From assembly GCF_001941965.1 (NCBI RefSeq), contig NZ_MKZO01000047.1, forward strand, positions 248,001 to 312,000: a stretch of 64,000 nt of DNA, given 5' to 3'. The position numbers and the translations under genes were made by a program. Below, piece by piece: positions 1-7,616 of the stretch; position 1 is the stretch's first letter; each line of letters opens with the position of its first letter. This DNA comes from Pseudomonas putida (lineage in GTDB: Bacteria > Pseudomonadota > Gammaproteobacteria > Pseudomonadales > Pseudomonadaceae). The notes under the pieces were generated by a model. That model had not been told where the DNA came from and did no database searches. It was given only the letters and a program-made list of their open reading frames with translations.

Positions 1-534
1 GCGTTCGCGGTGCATTACTCGGCACGTTCGGCGCAGTGCGCGGCGTTTCTCGATGTGCTTGGGGCGCTGTCGGCGCGTTGTTACTTCGACGATGGCGAAC
101 GCCTGGCGCTGGCCGAGGTGCTGGCGGCCGAGCCTGCGGATACCCATCTCTACGTCTGTGGCCCGGCGGGTTACATGGCTCACGTACTCGATGGCGCCCG
201 GGCGCTGGGCTGGAACGAATCGCGGCTGCACCGCGAATACTTCGGCGCGGCGCCCGTGACGCAGGCGGGCGACGCAACCTTCGAAGTGCGCATCCACGCG
301 ACCGGGGAGGTCTTCGAGATTCCGCCGGACCGCTCCATCACCCAGGTGCTGGACGAGGCCGGGATCATCATTCCGGTGTCCTGCGAGCAGGGGATTTGCG
401 GCACCTGCATCACCCGGGTGGTGGAGGGCGAGGTGGAGCACCGGGACCAGTTCCTCACGGCCGAGGAGCGGCGGGGGCAGATGACGCCCTGCTGTTCCCG
501 GGCCATAGGCGGGTGCCTGGTGCTGGATATCTAG
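1..534 (+). CDS. VanB-type PDR ferredoxin reductase, 3' part (5' end outside window)
   Basis: The reading frame is open from base 1, so the gene starts upstream of the window. The visible 177 residues hold the end of the NAD-binding half (YVCGPAGYM) and a C-terminal plant-type [2Fe-2S] ferredoxin domain with cysteines spaced C-X4-C-X2-C (CEQGICGTC) and a fourth in TPCCSR. This order, NAD domain then C-terminal ferredoxin, is that of VanB/phthalate dioxygenase reductases, which pass electrons from NADH to a Rieske oxygenase. The oxygenase partner is not in view. The substrate cannot be told; vanillate is only one possibility. A weak terminator-like hairpin follows the stop. Confidence 0.88.
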   Translation, partial: AFAVHYSARSAQCAAFLDVLGALSARCYFDDGERLALAEVLAAEPADTHLYVCGPAGYMAHVLDGARALGWNESRLHREYFGAAPVTQAGDATFEVRIHATGEVFEIPPDRSITQVLDEAGIIIPVSCEQGICGTCITRVVEGEVEHRDQFLTAEERRGQMTPCCSRAIGGCLVLDI

Positions 535-537
535 CCA

Positions 538-578
538 GGGTGTGCTGCCTGGTCGATCCCGGCCGGAGCACCCCTTTT
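538..578 (+). terminator. possible intrinsic terminator after the reductase
   Basis: GGGTGTGCT (538-546) can pair imperfectly with AGCACCC (567-573), followed by CTTTT. The loop is about 20 nt and one base bulges, so it is a weak candidate placed just after the stop codon at 534. Confidence 0.35.
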
Positions 579-633
579 CCAGCCCAGGTCGGCGTTGCCA
601 GCGATGAGACCCTCAGCGGCAACGCAGATCTCT

Positions 634-1992
634 TTACTCGCCGAGCACCAATTGCCGCGCCAACTGGTTATGCCGTTCCAGCACCAGTGGCAGGTCGACG
701 GTGGTGATACGCCCGTCCTTCACCACCACCCGGCCATTGATCACGCTGGTATCGACATGGGTCGGGGTGCAGAACACCAGCGCTGCCAGCGGATCGTGGA
801 GGGCACCGGCATAGGCCACATGGCCGAGGTCGAAGGCCACGAAGTCCGCCACCATGCCCGGCGCCAGGGCGCCGATATCGTTGCGGTTGAGCACCTTGGC
901 GCCGCCCAGGGTGGCGATTTCCAGGGCTTCCCGGGCGGTCATCGCATCCGGACCGAAACCGACCCGCTGCAGCAGCAGGGCCTGGCGCACTTCGCCGATC
1001 ATGCTGGCACCATCGTTGGACGCGGAACCATCCACGCCCAGACCCACCGGCACACCGTGATCGCGCATCTTGCGGATCGGCGCGATACCCGAGGCCAGGC
1101 GCATGTTCGAGCACGGGCAGTGGGCGACGCCAGTGCCGGTGCGGGCGAACAGCTCGATGCCATGCTGGTCGAGTTGCACGCAGTGGGCATGCCAGACGTC
1201 GTGGCCGACCCAGCCCAGGTCCTCGGCGTACTCGGCCGGGGTCATGCCGAACTTCTCGCGGCTGTAGGCGATATCGTTGACGTTTTCCGCCAGGTGGGTG
1301 TGCAGGGACACCCCGTGTTCACGGGCCAGCACCGCCGCTTCGCGCATCAGGTCGCGGCTCACCGAGAACGGCGAGCAGGGCGCGACCACGACCCGCAGCA
1401 TCGAGCCATGGCTGGCGTCGTGGTAGTCCTCGATCAGGCGCTGCGACTCTTTGAGGATGTCGCTCTCCTTCTCCACCACCGAATCCGGCGGCAGGCCGCC
1501 CTGACTGCGGCCGACGCTCATGCTGCCGCGGGCGGCATGGAAGCGCATGCCGATCTCGCCGGCAGCGTGGATGCTGTCGTCCAGCTTGCAGCCGTTGGGG
1601 TAGATGTACAGGTGGTCGCTGGAGGTGGTGCAGCCCGAGAGGATCAGCTCGGCCATGGCGGTCTGGGTCGAGACGGCGATCATCTCGGGGGTCAGCCGGG
1701 CCCAGATCGGGTAGAGGTTGGTCAGCCAGTTGAACAGCTCGCCATCCTGGGCTGCCGGGACCACCCGGGTAAGGCTCTGGTACATGTGATGGTGAGTGTT
1801 GACCAGGCCGGGGATGACCACCTTGCCGGTCATGTCGAGGACCGTGTCGGCCTGTTGCGGCAGTTCGTCGCTGGGGCCGACCTGCTGGATCACATTGTCT
1901 ACGATGTACAGGCCGCCGCGTCTGATCTCGCGGCGTTCGCCGTCCATCGTCACCAGAAGCTCGGCGTTCTTGACCAGTAATGTCTTGGGCAT
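634..1992 (-). CDS. 8-oxoguanine deaminase / chlorohydrolase-type amidohydrolase
   Basis: 452-residue metal-dependent amidohydrolase. The metal motif NTHHHMYQS lies near residues 65-73, a further His pair is in HTHLAEN, a His in VWHAHC, and the catalytic Asp in LGVDGSASND. The order and wording match the 8-oxoguanine deaminase/atrazine-chlorohydrolase-like group, which removes an amino or chloro group from purines or triazines; 8-oxoguanine deamination is the best guess. The ATG at 1992 is chosen over an upstream in-frame codon (2034) because AGGAGAGG precedes it and MPKTLLVKNAELL is a typical N-terminus. It converges on the reductase gene, from which a purine or aromatic catabolic context is possible. 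Confidence 0.85.
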   Translation of the reverse strand: MPKTLLVKNAELLVTMDGERREIRRGGLYIVDNVIQQVGPSDELPQQADTVLDMTGKVVIPGLVNTHHHMYQSLTRVVPAAQDGELFNWLTNLYPIWARLTPEMIAVSTQTAMAELILSGCTTSSDHLYIYPNGCKLDDSIHAAGEIGMRFHAARGSMSVGRSQGGLPPDSVVEKESDILKESQRLIEDYHDASHGSMLRVVVAPCSPFSVSRDLMREAAVLAREHGVSLHTHLAENVNDIAYSREKFGMTPAEYAEDLGWVGHDVWHAHCVQLDQHGIELFARTGTGVAHCPCSNMRLASGIAPIRKMRDHGVPVGLGVDGSASNDGASMIGEVRQALLLQRVGFGPDAMTAREALEIATLGGAKVLNRNDIGALAPGMVADFVAFDLGHVAYAGALHDPLAALVFCTPTHVDTSVINGRVVVKDGRITTVDLPLVLERHNQLARQLVLGE

Positions 1993-2367
1993 GGGGATTC
2001 CTCTCCTGAGGGGGAGTGCGGTTTTCAAAGGCATTTCGCTCGGGCGAAATCGATCAGTGCAAAGGCGCGAACGGGATGGCTGTCGAGGACGAGGGCCTCG
2101 ACCTGCCCAAGGGCTGGCGTGAACGGGCGTTACCGAGGGGGATGCAGCGGGGACGTTCGATCAGGTCGAACTGTGGTTGGCGTTGCATGGCTGTGGACCG
2201 TTGCTATACGCATGGGCGATTGCCGATGTCGTAGGCGGTAAAGATTGTAAGCAGTGTTTTTGGTTTTTGTATACAGGGAATGTCTGGCGTTATGGTTGTG
2301 ACTACACAGAGCAAGCTCGCATCATGACGGCAGAATCTAACTTTGAAGTCAGGAAATGGAGTCTCTC
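1993..2367. other. intergenic region, no gene seen
   Basis: About 375 bases between the divergent amidohydrolase and molbindin genes. It must hold both promoters. It is AT-richer near 2240-2350 than the flanks. No convincing operator, RNA or short gene was found. Confidence 0.5.
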
Positions 2368-2796
2368 ATGAAGGTCAGCGCACGCAACGTTTTCAAGGGT
2401 CAGGTCAGCCAGGTGCAGGAAGGCGCGGTCAACGCCGAAGTGGTCTTGACCCTGCCGGGTGGCGAGCAACTGGTGGCCGTGGTCACCATGGAAAGTGTGC
2501 GCAGCCTGGGCATCGCGGTGGGCAAGGAGGCCGTGGCGCTGGTCAAGGCACCGTGGGTGATGTTGATGACCGAGGCTGCCGGCATCCGTCTTTCGGCGCG
2601 CAACTGCCTGGAGGGCAAGGTGCTCAGCGTGACCGACGGTGCGGTGAATGCCGAGGTGCTGCTGGAGCTGGCAGGTGGCAGCAAGGTGTATTCGATCGTC
2701 ACGCGTGATGCGGTGGATGAGCTGGGGTTGAAGGCGGGGGTGAGTGCTACGGCGGTGATCAAGGCGTCGCAAATCATTCTGGGTGTGCCGGCCTGA
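2368..2796 (+). CDS. di-TOBE (molbindin-type) molybdate-binding protein
   Basis: 142-residue protein made of two tandem TOBE/Mop repeats of about 68 residues. Each begins SARN, carries (E/D)GAVNAEV, then a G-x-x-(L/V)-x-(S/A)-(I/V)-V-T segment, and ends in A-(L/I)-(V/I)-KA. This is the architecture of molbindins, cytoplasmic proteins that bind and buffer molybdate for molybdenum-cofactor enzymes. The start is set at the ATG at 2368 (MKVSARN) because GGAG lies 6 nt before it; an ATG at 2356 in frame has no ribosome site. No modABC genes are adjacent. Confidence 0.85.
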   Translation: MKVSARNVFKGQVSQVQEGAVNAEVVLTLPGGEQLVAVVTMESVRSLGIAVGKEAVALVKAPWVMLMTEAAGIRLSARNCLEGKVLSVTDGAVNAEVLLELAGGSKVYSIVTRDAVDELGLKAGVSATAVIKASQIILGVPA

Positions 2797-2797
2797 G

Positions 2798-3100
2798 TCA
2801 GCGCAGCAGGCCCCGTTCCAACAGTTCGCCGAGCATCTCGTCCCAGCGCTCGCGATAGGCGCGGATGTTGGCCGCGTGGGTCGGGTGCTCGGAGGTTGCC
2901 TGGGCGATGGCCTCCGCCCAGGGGCGGCCGCGGTCCTGGTGCTCGTTCCAGGCGGTGTTGCAGACCTCGGACAGGAACGCCTCCACTGCCGGTTCGTCGT
3001 TCATGAAGATCTTTCGGTACAGGTGCCGGGGGTTCCAGTCGACCAGAACGCCTCCGAGGTCGAATACGATGGTGTCGATGGCGGGAGCCGCGTGGTGCAT
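2798..3100 (-). pseudogene. 3'-truncated HAD-family hydrolase
   Basis: 100 residues starting at an ATG behind AGGA. The N-terminus FDLGGVLVDWNPRHLY is motif I of the YihX/haloacid-dehalogenase-like HAD phosphatases, followed by the helical cap (CNTAWNEHQDRG). The frame stops at ERGLLR, just where the cap returns to the core domain; motifs II (Ser/Thr), III (Lys) and IV (Asp pair) are missing, as the family is normally about 200 residues. The end abuts the stop of the molbindin gene, so the 3' half was probably deleted. Very unlikely to be catalytic. Confidence 0.72.
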
Positions 3101-3153
3101 GGGGCTGTCCTTTCTATCTTCGGGTTGGTCTGTGGTCGCCGGTGGTCGTCGGG

Positions 3154-3657
3154 TCAGTTACCTGCGCCCCTGAGTCGTGCCGGATCGAGCCCGCACACCA
3201 TGGTGCGCAATTGCCCCAGCATCGACTGCTGCAGCACCGCCTCCCACCGCGGGACTTCGTCCTTGCGCAGGACCTCTTCGCCTTTGGCGAAGTATTCGGT
3301 GAAATACACCCGGCCGAACTGGGCTGTCTTGCCTTGTTCGCAGTCGATTACCCGCAGCGAGCTGGAGCTGCGTACCCAGGTTTCGCCGGAGCCGATCTTG
3401 GCGGGCTTGGCGTAGTTGTTGATCAGGCTGAACTGGCGCAGCTGTGGTTTGCCCTGGTACAGCGCCACGGAATGGGCATCGAAGAAGGTGGCGACTTCGG
3501 ACGTCGAGATGATCTCGAACAGGCCGGCTGGCTTGTCGGAAGAGGGAGTTGGCGCGACAGGCGCTGCCGGGGTGGTCTCGGGTTTTGCGGCGTCATGGGC
3601 GCAGCCGGCCAGGAGCAGGGCGGCGGCCAGGCAGATGAGGGGGCGGGTCAGTTCCAT
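3154..3657 (-). CDS. lipoprotein with surface-adhesin E-like domain
   Basis: 167 residues with a lipoprotein signal: hydrophobic stretch then LLAGC, cysteine near residue 18. After a Pro/Thr-rich linker comes one domain (from about GLFEIIST) with an F-FDAHSV segment, SSSLRVIDCE and a late cysteine (RTMVCGL), the pattern of the adhesin-E (SapE) family, first described in Haemophilus. Function in Pseudomonas is unknown; an outer-membrane-anchored periplasmic or surface role is inferred. The ATG at 3657 lies behind AGGAG with 10-nt spacing and overlaps the end of the ASCH gene by 10 bases, so the two are probably co-transcribed. Confidence 0.7.
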   Translation of the reverse strand: MELTRPLICLAAALLLAGCAHDAAKPETTPAAPVAPTPSSDKPAGLFEIISTSEVATFFDAHSVALYQGKPQLRQFSLINNYAKPAKIGSGETWVRSSSSLRVIDCEQGKTAQFGRVYFTEYFAKGEEVLRKDEVPRWEAVLQQSMLGQLRTMVCGLDPARLRGAGN

Positions 3658-4043
3658 TGCGTCGTAGCTCCTGAACACGTGGAAGACTGCGGGTGCGAGT
3701 CCGGGAACTCCACTTCGTAGATCCCCCGGGCAGCGCGAACGGGCAGCGGTTTTGTGATCGCCCTGATGTCGCTGAGTTCCCAGGCGAGCCAGCCGTCTTC
3801 GTGATAGCTGGCACAGGCCGCCTCGATATCGGCGACTTCGAAGGGGCGCACGGCCTTGACCCGGACGATGGCTACCGCGTGTCCCTCGTCTTCCTCGCCG
3901 TCGTTGTGCAGGAAGCGTTCGTTCTCGACGATCAGCAGGTCCTCGCAGAGGGCCAGGTCAGGATGCCAGCGGCGGATCTCGAGGGTTTTCTGGCCGGAGG
4001 CGATTCTTGTGCCGCCGGGGCTGACGATCGAGAGGGCTTTCAT
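3648..4043 (-). CDS. ASCH-domain protein
   Basis: 131 residues. The N-terminal KALSIVSPGG-T-I-SG-KTLEIRRW is the hallmark of ASCH/PUA-like domains, small RNA-binding-type beta barrels; later AVAIVRVKAVRPF and GIYEVEF complete the fold. ASCH proteins include N4-acetylcytidine amidohydrolases (YqfB) and putative RNA-binding regulators; which applies here is not known. It sits between a secreted protein gene (7-base gap) and an adhesin-E lipoprotein gene (10-base overlap) in a three-gene minus-strand operon. Confidence 0.75.
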   Translation of the reverse strand: MKALSIVSPGGTRIASGQKTLEIRRWHPDLALCEDLLIVENERFLHNDGEEDEGHAVAIVRVKAVRPFEVADIEAACASYHEDGWLAWELSDIRAITKPLPVRAARGIYEVEFPDSHPQSSTCSGATTQWN

Positions 4044-4050
4044 ATCCCGG

Positions 4051-4668
4051 TCACTTCCAGTAGGCCCCCAAGGACCGCATGACCACGGAGATGTCGTAGA
4101 CCGTGCTGCGGTTGGTAACGGTGCGATAGACGTTGCAGCGGATTCTGCCTTCGTCCGTGGGGCGTACCGACCTGATGTCGTCGCGGTTCCTGCTTGGGGT
4201 CCGGTCCAGATCCTGCGGTGCCGACTTCAGCTCCCCGGTGCTGATCCCGGCGATGACGATGCCCTGGCCGGGCTTGGGGTGTGCTACCTGGCGGGCCTGC
4301 CGATACAACGAACGCAGTCCCAGCGCAGCGTTTTTCACGCATAAGTCGTCCACCGCTGTCGCCAGTACATTGCCGCTTTTCGGATCCGGCCAGCGCATGA
4401 AGGCGCCTTGTAGCGTCTGCGACGGTTCGCGCAACAGGTTTGCCCCTTTCACCGGATATCCAGGCACGTCGTCGACGAAGGCATAGGTAGTGCGCCCGGG
4501 AAAGGTCTCTTTGAGCAAGCCCGGATTGATGACGGCCAGCCGCTTCTCGAGATAGTCCAGGGTGTACCAGCGGGCTTCGACCAACGCCCTGTTGCCGTCG
4601 TTTCCTGCGTGAGCCGTGTTGAGCAGGGCCAGGGACAGTACGCTGGTGGCGATTGCTGCGAACTTCAT
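4051..4668 (-). CDS. secreted protein of unknown function
   Basis: 205 residues with a Sec signal peptide (MKFAAIATSVLSLALLNTAHAG, cleavage after AHA). The mature part has two cysteines (DDLCVKN and GRIRCNVY) that could form a disulfide, and ends in short beta-strand-like segments (VYDISVVMRSLGAYW). No family was recognised. First gene of the minus-strand group with the ASCH and adhesin-E genes, so a periplasmic partner role is possible but unsupported. Confidence 0.7.
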   Translation of the reverse strand: MKFAAIATSVLSLALLNTAHAGNDGNRALVEARWYTLDYLEKRLAVINPGLLKETFPGRTTYAFVDDVPGYPVKGANLLREPSQTLQGAFMRWPDPKSGNVLATAVDDLCVKNAALGLRSLYRQARQVAHPKPGQGIVIAGISTGELKSAPQDLDRTPSRNRDDIRSVRPTDEGRIRCNVYRTVTNRSTVYDISVVMRSLGAYWK

Positions 4669-4740
4669 TCGGGATCCTTCTGAAAGTGGGCACGTCCGTG
4701 GCGGAGGATACAGGGTTCATCGAGGGCACGGGGAACGCCT

Positions 4741-5634
4741 TCAGGGCGATGCGGCTTGCAGTGCGTTCATCTCGGTCTCCAGCGCATCCAGAAAGATCCT
4801 GACCCGAGCCGGCACATAGCGCCTGGTCGGGGTCACGGCCCATACCGACAGTGCTTCCATCTCCGCATCTTCCAGCTTTATCTCCACCAGCGAGCCATCG
4901 CGCAACTGCTGCACCACATCCCAGTACGCCAGCATGGCGATGCCCAGGCCGGCGACGGCGGCGCTGCGCACGGCATCGACGCTGCTGGTGCTGACCCGGC
5001 CATGCATGCGCCGACGCTGGACTTGCCCGTCGATCACGAACGGCCACCGCGCCACGGCCTGGAGCTGGATGCAGTCATGGGCATCCAGGTCGGCCAGGTG
5101 CTTGGGGTGACCGCGGTGTTTCAGGTAGGCCGGCGCGGCACACAGCACACGCGGGTTGGGCGCGACCTTGCGCGCGACCAGTTCCGAATCAGCCAGGGGC
5201 GCTACGCGCAGGGCCAGGTCGAAACCGCCGGCGACGATATCCACCAGGCGGTCGGACACCTCCAGGTCCACGCGCAGACCGGGGTGCTCGGCCAGCAGTT
5301 TCGGCAGCAGGTTCAGCACCACGGACTGGCCGAACACGCTGGGTGTGGTGAGGCGCAGGGTGCCGCTGACGCCGGCGGAGGAGGGGCCAAGCTCGCGCAG
5401 AGCGCTTTCTTCGGCATCGATCATCGTCCTGGCGTAGGGCAGCAAGGCTTCGCCCTCGGCGGTCGGCGCGACCGAGCGGGTAGTGCGGTGGAACAGGCGC
5501 ACGCCCAGTTCCTCCTCCAGCGCCGCCAGGCGTCGCGACACCTGCATGGGCGCCACGTCGAGTTGCCGCGCCGCCGCCGAAAAGCTTCCGGCGCCGGCGA
5601 CCGAGAGGAAGATGCGCAGATCCGCGACCAGCAT
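4741..5634 (-). CDS. LysR-family transcriptional regulator
   Basis: 297 residues. The N-terminal winged helix (DLRIFLSVAGAGSFSAAARQL through LGVRLFHRTTRSV) is standard LysR, followed by the periplasmic-binding-protein-like effector domain from about residue 90. Of the CrgA/AaeR-like subgroup by wording (LFHRTTRSVAPTAEGE). It is divergent from the flavin oxidoreductase gene with a 114-bp gap, the usual arrangement in which a LysR protein controls the neighbour. Confidence 0.9.
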   Translation of the reverse strand: MLVADLRIFLSVAGAGSFSAAARQLDVAPMQVSRRLAALEEELGVRLFHRTTRSVAPTAEGEALLPYARTMIDAEESALRELGPSSAGVSGTLRLTTPSVFGQSVVLNLLPKLLAEHPGLRVDLEVSDRLVDIVAGGFDLALRVAPLADSELVARKVAPNPRVLCAAPAYLKHRGHPKHLADLDAHDCIQLQAVARWPFVIDGQVQRRRMHGRVSTSSVDAVRSAAVAGLGIAMLAYWDVVQQLRDGSLVEIKLEDAEMEALSVWAVTPTRRYVPARVRIFLDALETEMNALQAASP

Positions 5635-5748
5635 TGGTTTTATCCTTTTTGGTTAAGCCGCCTTCACCTCAGCATGGCTTGGTCGGCTTCGTTGTCACTT
5701 CTAGGATTGGCTCATTCATCCCTACAGCACTGGAGCGACGAGACAGCC

Positions 5749-6888
5749 ATGAGCCATTCAGACAGCAGGATTCTAACGCCATTCGATATTAAAGGCCTGG
5801 CGCTACACAACCGCCTGGCGGTTGCGCCCATGACCCGGGTCAGCGCCACGGAGACCGGGCTGGCCACCCGGCGCATGGCTGATTACTACCAGCGATTCGC
5901 CCGGGGCGGGTTCGGCCTGGTGATCACCGAGGGGATCTACACCGACCGGCAGTTTGCCCAGGGCTATCCGTATCAGCCGGGGATCGTCGATGCGCAGCAG
6001 TCTGCGGCCTGGCGCACCATCACCGATGCCGCTCATGTGCATGGCGCCAAGGTATTCGCCCAGCTGATGCATGCCGGGGCCTTGAGCCAGGGCAACCGCT
6101 TCGTCGATCACAGCGTCGCGCCTGCTGCAGTGCAGCCCAAGGGCGAGCAAATGCGTTTCTACTACGGCGAGGGCAAGTACCGGGTGCCTCGGGCCATGAG
6201 CGAGGAAGACATCGCCGATGCCGTCGCGGGTTTTGCCCAGGCTGCGCGGCGCTCTGTGCAGGAGTCGGGGTTTGACGGGGTCGAGATTCATGGCGCCAAT
6301 GGCTATCTGCTCGACCAGTTCCTGACGGACTACAGCAATCAGCGCGGTGACCGTTGGGGGGGTGATGTTCGGGCACGGATTGGTCTGACGCTGGAGGTGG
6401 TCAAGGCGGTTCGGGATGCGGTGGGTGAGGTTCCGGTTGGGGTCAGGATCTCCCAGGGCAAGGTCAATGACTTTGCCCACAAGTGGGCGGGGGGCGAGGC
6501 GGATGCCGAGGTGATCTTCGGTTCGCTGACGGATGCGGGGGCGGATTTTGTCCATGTCACGGAGTTCGAAGCCTGGAAGCCAGCGTTTGCGGATAGCGAC
6601 AGGAGCCTTGTGGCGCTGGCGCGTCGGTATGCGGCGGGTGTCGTGGTGATTGGCAATGGCGGGGTGCAGGATGGTCAGTGTGCCGAAGCGCTGATCGAGG
6701 AGGGGGCCGATATCGTTGCGCTGGGCAAGGTGGCGCTGGCCAGTCCGGATTTTCCGCGGCGTATTGCTGCAGATGAGGCGCTGGCGCCGTTCGATCCGGC
6801 CATTCTTGGACCGATTGCCGATATCAAGGACGATGAATTGATCGGCAATCTCGGGTTGAAGCTGACCAGACCATCCCTCGCACCTTGA
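5749..6888 (+). CDS. old yellow enzyme family NADH:flavin oxidoreductase
   Basis: 379-residue FMN-dependent alkene reductase. Landmarks: LTPFDIKGLALHNRLAVAPM at the N-terminus, the catalytic pair in HGAN (His181, Asn184), then NGYLLDQFLTDYSNQRGDRWGG, and a C-terminal FMN phosphate loop (VIGNGGV, ADIVALGK). His-Asn, not His-His, places it with OYE1/morphinone-reductase-like members, which reduce activated C=C bonds and nitro-compounds with NAD(P)H. The ATG at 5749 is preferred although its ribosome site (GGAG, 13 nt away) is weak; the open frame upstream is only a shadow of the LysR gene. Its 3' end overlaps the convergent GNAT gene by 65 bases. Confidence 0.9.
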   Translation: MSHSDSRILTPFDIKGLALHNRLAVAPMTRVSATETGLATRRMADYYQRFARGGFGLVITEGIYTDRQFAQGYPYQPGIVDAQQSAAWRTITDAAHVHGAKVFAQLMHAGALSQGNRFVDHSVAPAAVQPKGEQMRFYYGEGKYRVPRAMSEEDIADAVAGFAQAARRSVQESGFDGVEIHGANGYLLDQFLTDYSNQRGDRWGGDVRARIGLTLEVVKAVRDAVGEVPVGVRISQGKVNDFAHKWAGGEADAEVIFGSLTDAGADFVHVTEFEAWKPAFADSDRSLVALARRYAAGVVVIGNGGVQDGQCAEALIEEGADIVALGKVALASPDFPRRIAADEALAPFDPAILGPIADIKDDELIGNLGLKLTRPSLAP

Positions 6889-7333
6889 TCTGCGGATGAC
6901 TTTCCAGGGTTTCCCATTCATCCACGAAGACGAAGCCCTGCTTGAGATAGAAGCTCACCGCCCTGGCGTTTTCCGGGGAGACATCAAGGTAGACCTGTCC
7001 ATGCCCGCGTTCCCGTGCCCGCGCCTTGACCGCCTCGACCAGTTGCTCGGCCGCGCCGCTGCCGCGGGCGTCGGGGGTGAGCCACATGCCGATCAGGTTG
7101 AAGCGCCCGGTGTCGCTGAGCGCTGCACCGACCATCCCCAGGGTTTGATCCCCAAGCATGGCCAGCCAGAACGTCGTGCCCGTCGATGAGGCGCGTTGCT
7201 GCCATTGTTCGTCAGTGTACCCGGAGGCCGTCTGGTAGCTCACGCCAAAGGCGGTGGGTGAGTCGAGGAGGGCGGCCAGGCGGACCTGCTTGAGACGTTG
7301 CCAGTCGTTCTGGGTGGTCAGTCGGATTTCCAT
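6824..7333 (-). CDS. GNAT family N-acetyltransferase
   Basis: 169 residues of single GNAT domain: substrate side at the N-terminus, the acetyl-CoA pyrophosphate loop as DARGSGAAEQLVEAV (usual Q/RxxGxG/A), and NARAVSFYLKQGFVF near the end. Substrate unknown. The ATG at 7333 begins MEIRLTTQNDWQRLK, typical of the family. The reading frame runs about 15-20 residues past the expected GNAT end and covers the last 65 bases of the convergent oxidoreductase gene; the tail (WSASTRDCRSIHRP) looks like readthrough of non-native sequence. Confidence 0.8.
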   Translation of the reverse strand: MEIRLTTQNDWQRLKQVRLAALLDSPTAFGVSYQTASGYTDEQWQQRASSTGTTFWLAMLGDQTLGMVGAALSDTGRFNLIGMWLTPDARGSGAAEQLVEAVKARARERGHGQVYLDVSPENARAVSFYLKQGFVFVDEWETLESHPQIKVRGMVWSASTRDCRSIHRP

Positions 7334-7380
7334 GGGTGATCTTCCAGATACAGTCCATAACTCTTGGAGGGCGCGGACCC

Positions 7381-7583
7381 TGTGGGAGCCGGCGTTGCCG
7401 GCGATGAGGCCGGCGATGACAATGATGTTGCCTGATCTGCCGCAATCGCTGGCAAGCCAGCTCCCCCAGTGACCGCGTTGAACACAACACCTGTGGCTGG
7501 CCGAGAAACCTGTGGGAGCTGGCTTGCCAGCGATTGCGGTGGTGCAGCCACTATCGCAATTGCGGGTGAACCCGCTCCCACAG
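7381..7583. repeat. two REP pairs (BIME-like)
   Basis: First pair: a diverged TGTGGGAGCCGGCGTTGCCGGCGAT copy (from 7381) faces ATCGCTGGCAAGCCAGCTCCC (to about 7467). Second pair: CTGTGGGAGCTGGCTTGCCAG (from 7510) faces AACCCGCTCCCACAGGG (to 7584). They fill most of the gap between the acetyltransferase start and the kinase end and can form large stem-loops. Confidence 0.85.
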
Positions 7584-7616
7584 GGTTTTCTATCGGGCAC
7601 AAAGGCCAGGTTTGAT

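Noticed and set aside
595..1980. 461-residue plus-strand frame
   Set aside because: Exact shadow of the amidohydrolase gene on the other strand, with a composition typical of high-GC antisense frames.
4756..5748. N-terminal extension of the flavin oxidoreductase frame
   Set aside because: It is antisense to the LysR gene and its sequence is low-complexity His/Arg/Gln-rich; the family start is MSHSDSRILTPF at 5749.
7381..7583. Possible CRISPR array
   Set aside because: The repeats are inverted pairs with irregular spacing, not direct repeats with equal spacers; they match Pseudomonas REP.
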